Assembly: GCA_049999725.1 (NCBI GenBank)
Contig: JBNGIS010037034.1
Coordinates: forward strand, 1-28,821
Reading direction: 5' to 3'
From: Haplomitrium mnioides
Taxonomy: Eukaryota > Marchantiophyta > Haplomitriopsida > Calobryales
DNA length: 28,821 bases
Shown: one piece after another, positions 28,779-28,821 of the stretch
How positions within the stretch are numbered: position 1 is the stretch's first letter
How the letters are laid out: every line of letters starts with the position of its first letter
Program-made: the position numbers and the translations under genes
The notes under the pieces: generated by a model
The model's database searches: none
What the model was told of the DNA's origin: nothing
What the model saw: the letters and a program-made list of their open reading frames with translations, nothing else

Positions 28779-28789
28779 CTCCCCCTTGG
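28779..28789 (-). other. Polypurine tract
   Basis: The minus strand reads CCAAGGGGGAG immediately before the LTR start, the same GGGGGAG-TGTT arrangement as at 6866-6876. Confidence 0.75.
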
Positions 28790-28821
28790 CTGATTCTTCT
28801 CCTGTAATCAGCCACACTTAT
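28790..28821 (-). mobile_element. Internal end of the right-edge copia element (partial)
   Basis: 32 bp upstream of the PPT in element orientation. Too short to show RNase H residues. The element continues past the window edge. Confidence 0.5.

Noticed and set aside
1-28821. tRNA, rRNA or other structured RNA genes
   Set aside because: No tRNA A/B boxes with foldable arms and no rRNA-like sequence were noticed on either strand by eye. A covariance-model scan would be decisive.

Overview
This is a window of plant nuclear DNA made almost entirely of decayed transposable elements. No intact host gene is visible. The evidence is eukaryotic: several Ty1/copia retrotransposon remnants with LTR, polypurine-tract and primer-binding-site signatures, the 3' end of a LINE with a pentanucleotide tail, degenerate minisatellites, and exon-like pieces without continuous reading frames. 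The repeat load and the age of the copies suit a large-genome land plant such as a gymnosperm or fern, but nothing here fixes the species. A run of 100 N at 23122-23221 is an assembly gap.

Layout. 1-2279 is GA-rich and unclassified. 2280-3789 is copy A of an unclassified dispersed repeat ('repeat X'). 3790-5991 is the leader and gag part of a Ty1/copia element ('copia-1') on the + strand. It is cut at about 5991 and joined to the reverse transcriptase/RNase H end and 3' LTR of a different copia element ('copia-2', about 6000-7102). 7103-10200 is AT-rich with no recognisable gene. 10205-11121 holds exon-like remnants that I cannot name. 11322-11630 resembles the N-terminal part of the ATP synthase delta/OSCP family (probably the chloroplast delta chain). 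It stops exactly where a minus-strand LINE 3' end begins (11631-12150). 12151-13530 is non-coding. 13531-14480 is copy B of repeat X, inverted. 14481-16547 is pyrimidine-rich with short tandem duplications.

16548-23472 is a second copia-1 copy on the minus strand. It is bounded by the 5-bp target-site duplication AGTAA. Its full LTR is only 108 bp, a PBS-like sequence follows that LTR, and the leader before gag is about 1.9 kb. In coding order it carries gag with a zinc knuckle, protease, the first part of integrase, a linker with an RGRP motif, reverse transcriptase and RNase H. All are damaged by stops, frameshifts and lost catalytic residues. The most unusual feature is a minisatellite of 15 cores (18349-18946) lying inside the reverse transcriptase reading frame, with every core-to-core interval a multiple of 3.

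23478-28620 is AT-rich DNA with degenerate tandem repeats built around CATGCA-type quasi-palindromes. The window ends with a 158-bp copia LTR and its PPT (28621-28789), whose internal region lies beyond the right edge.

Nothing here looks like a working multi-gene system. The value is in the structure of the copia-1 family, its in-frame repeat array, the chimeric junction, and the candidate organelle-protein pseudogene interrupted by a LINE.
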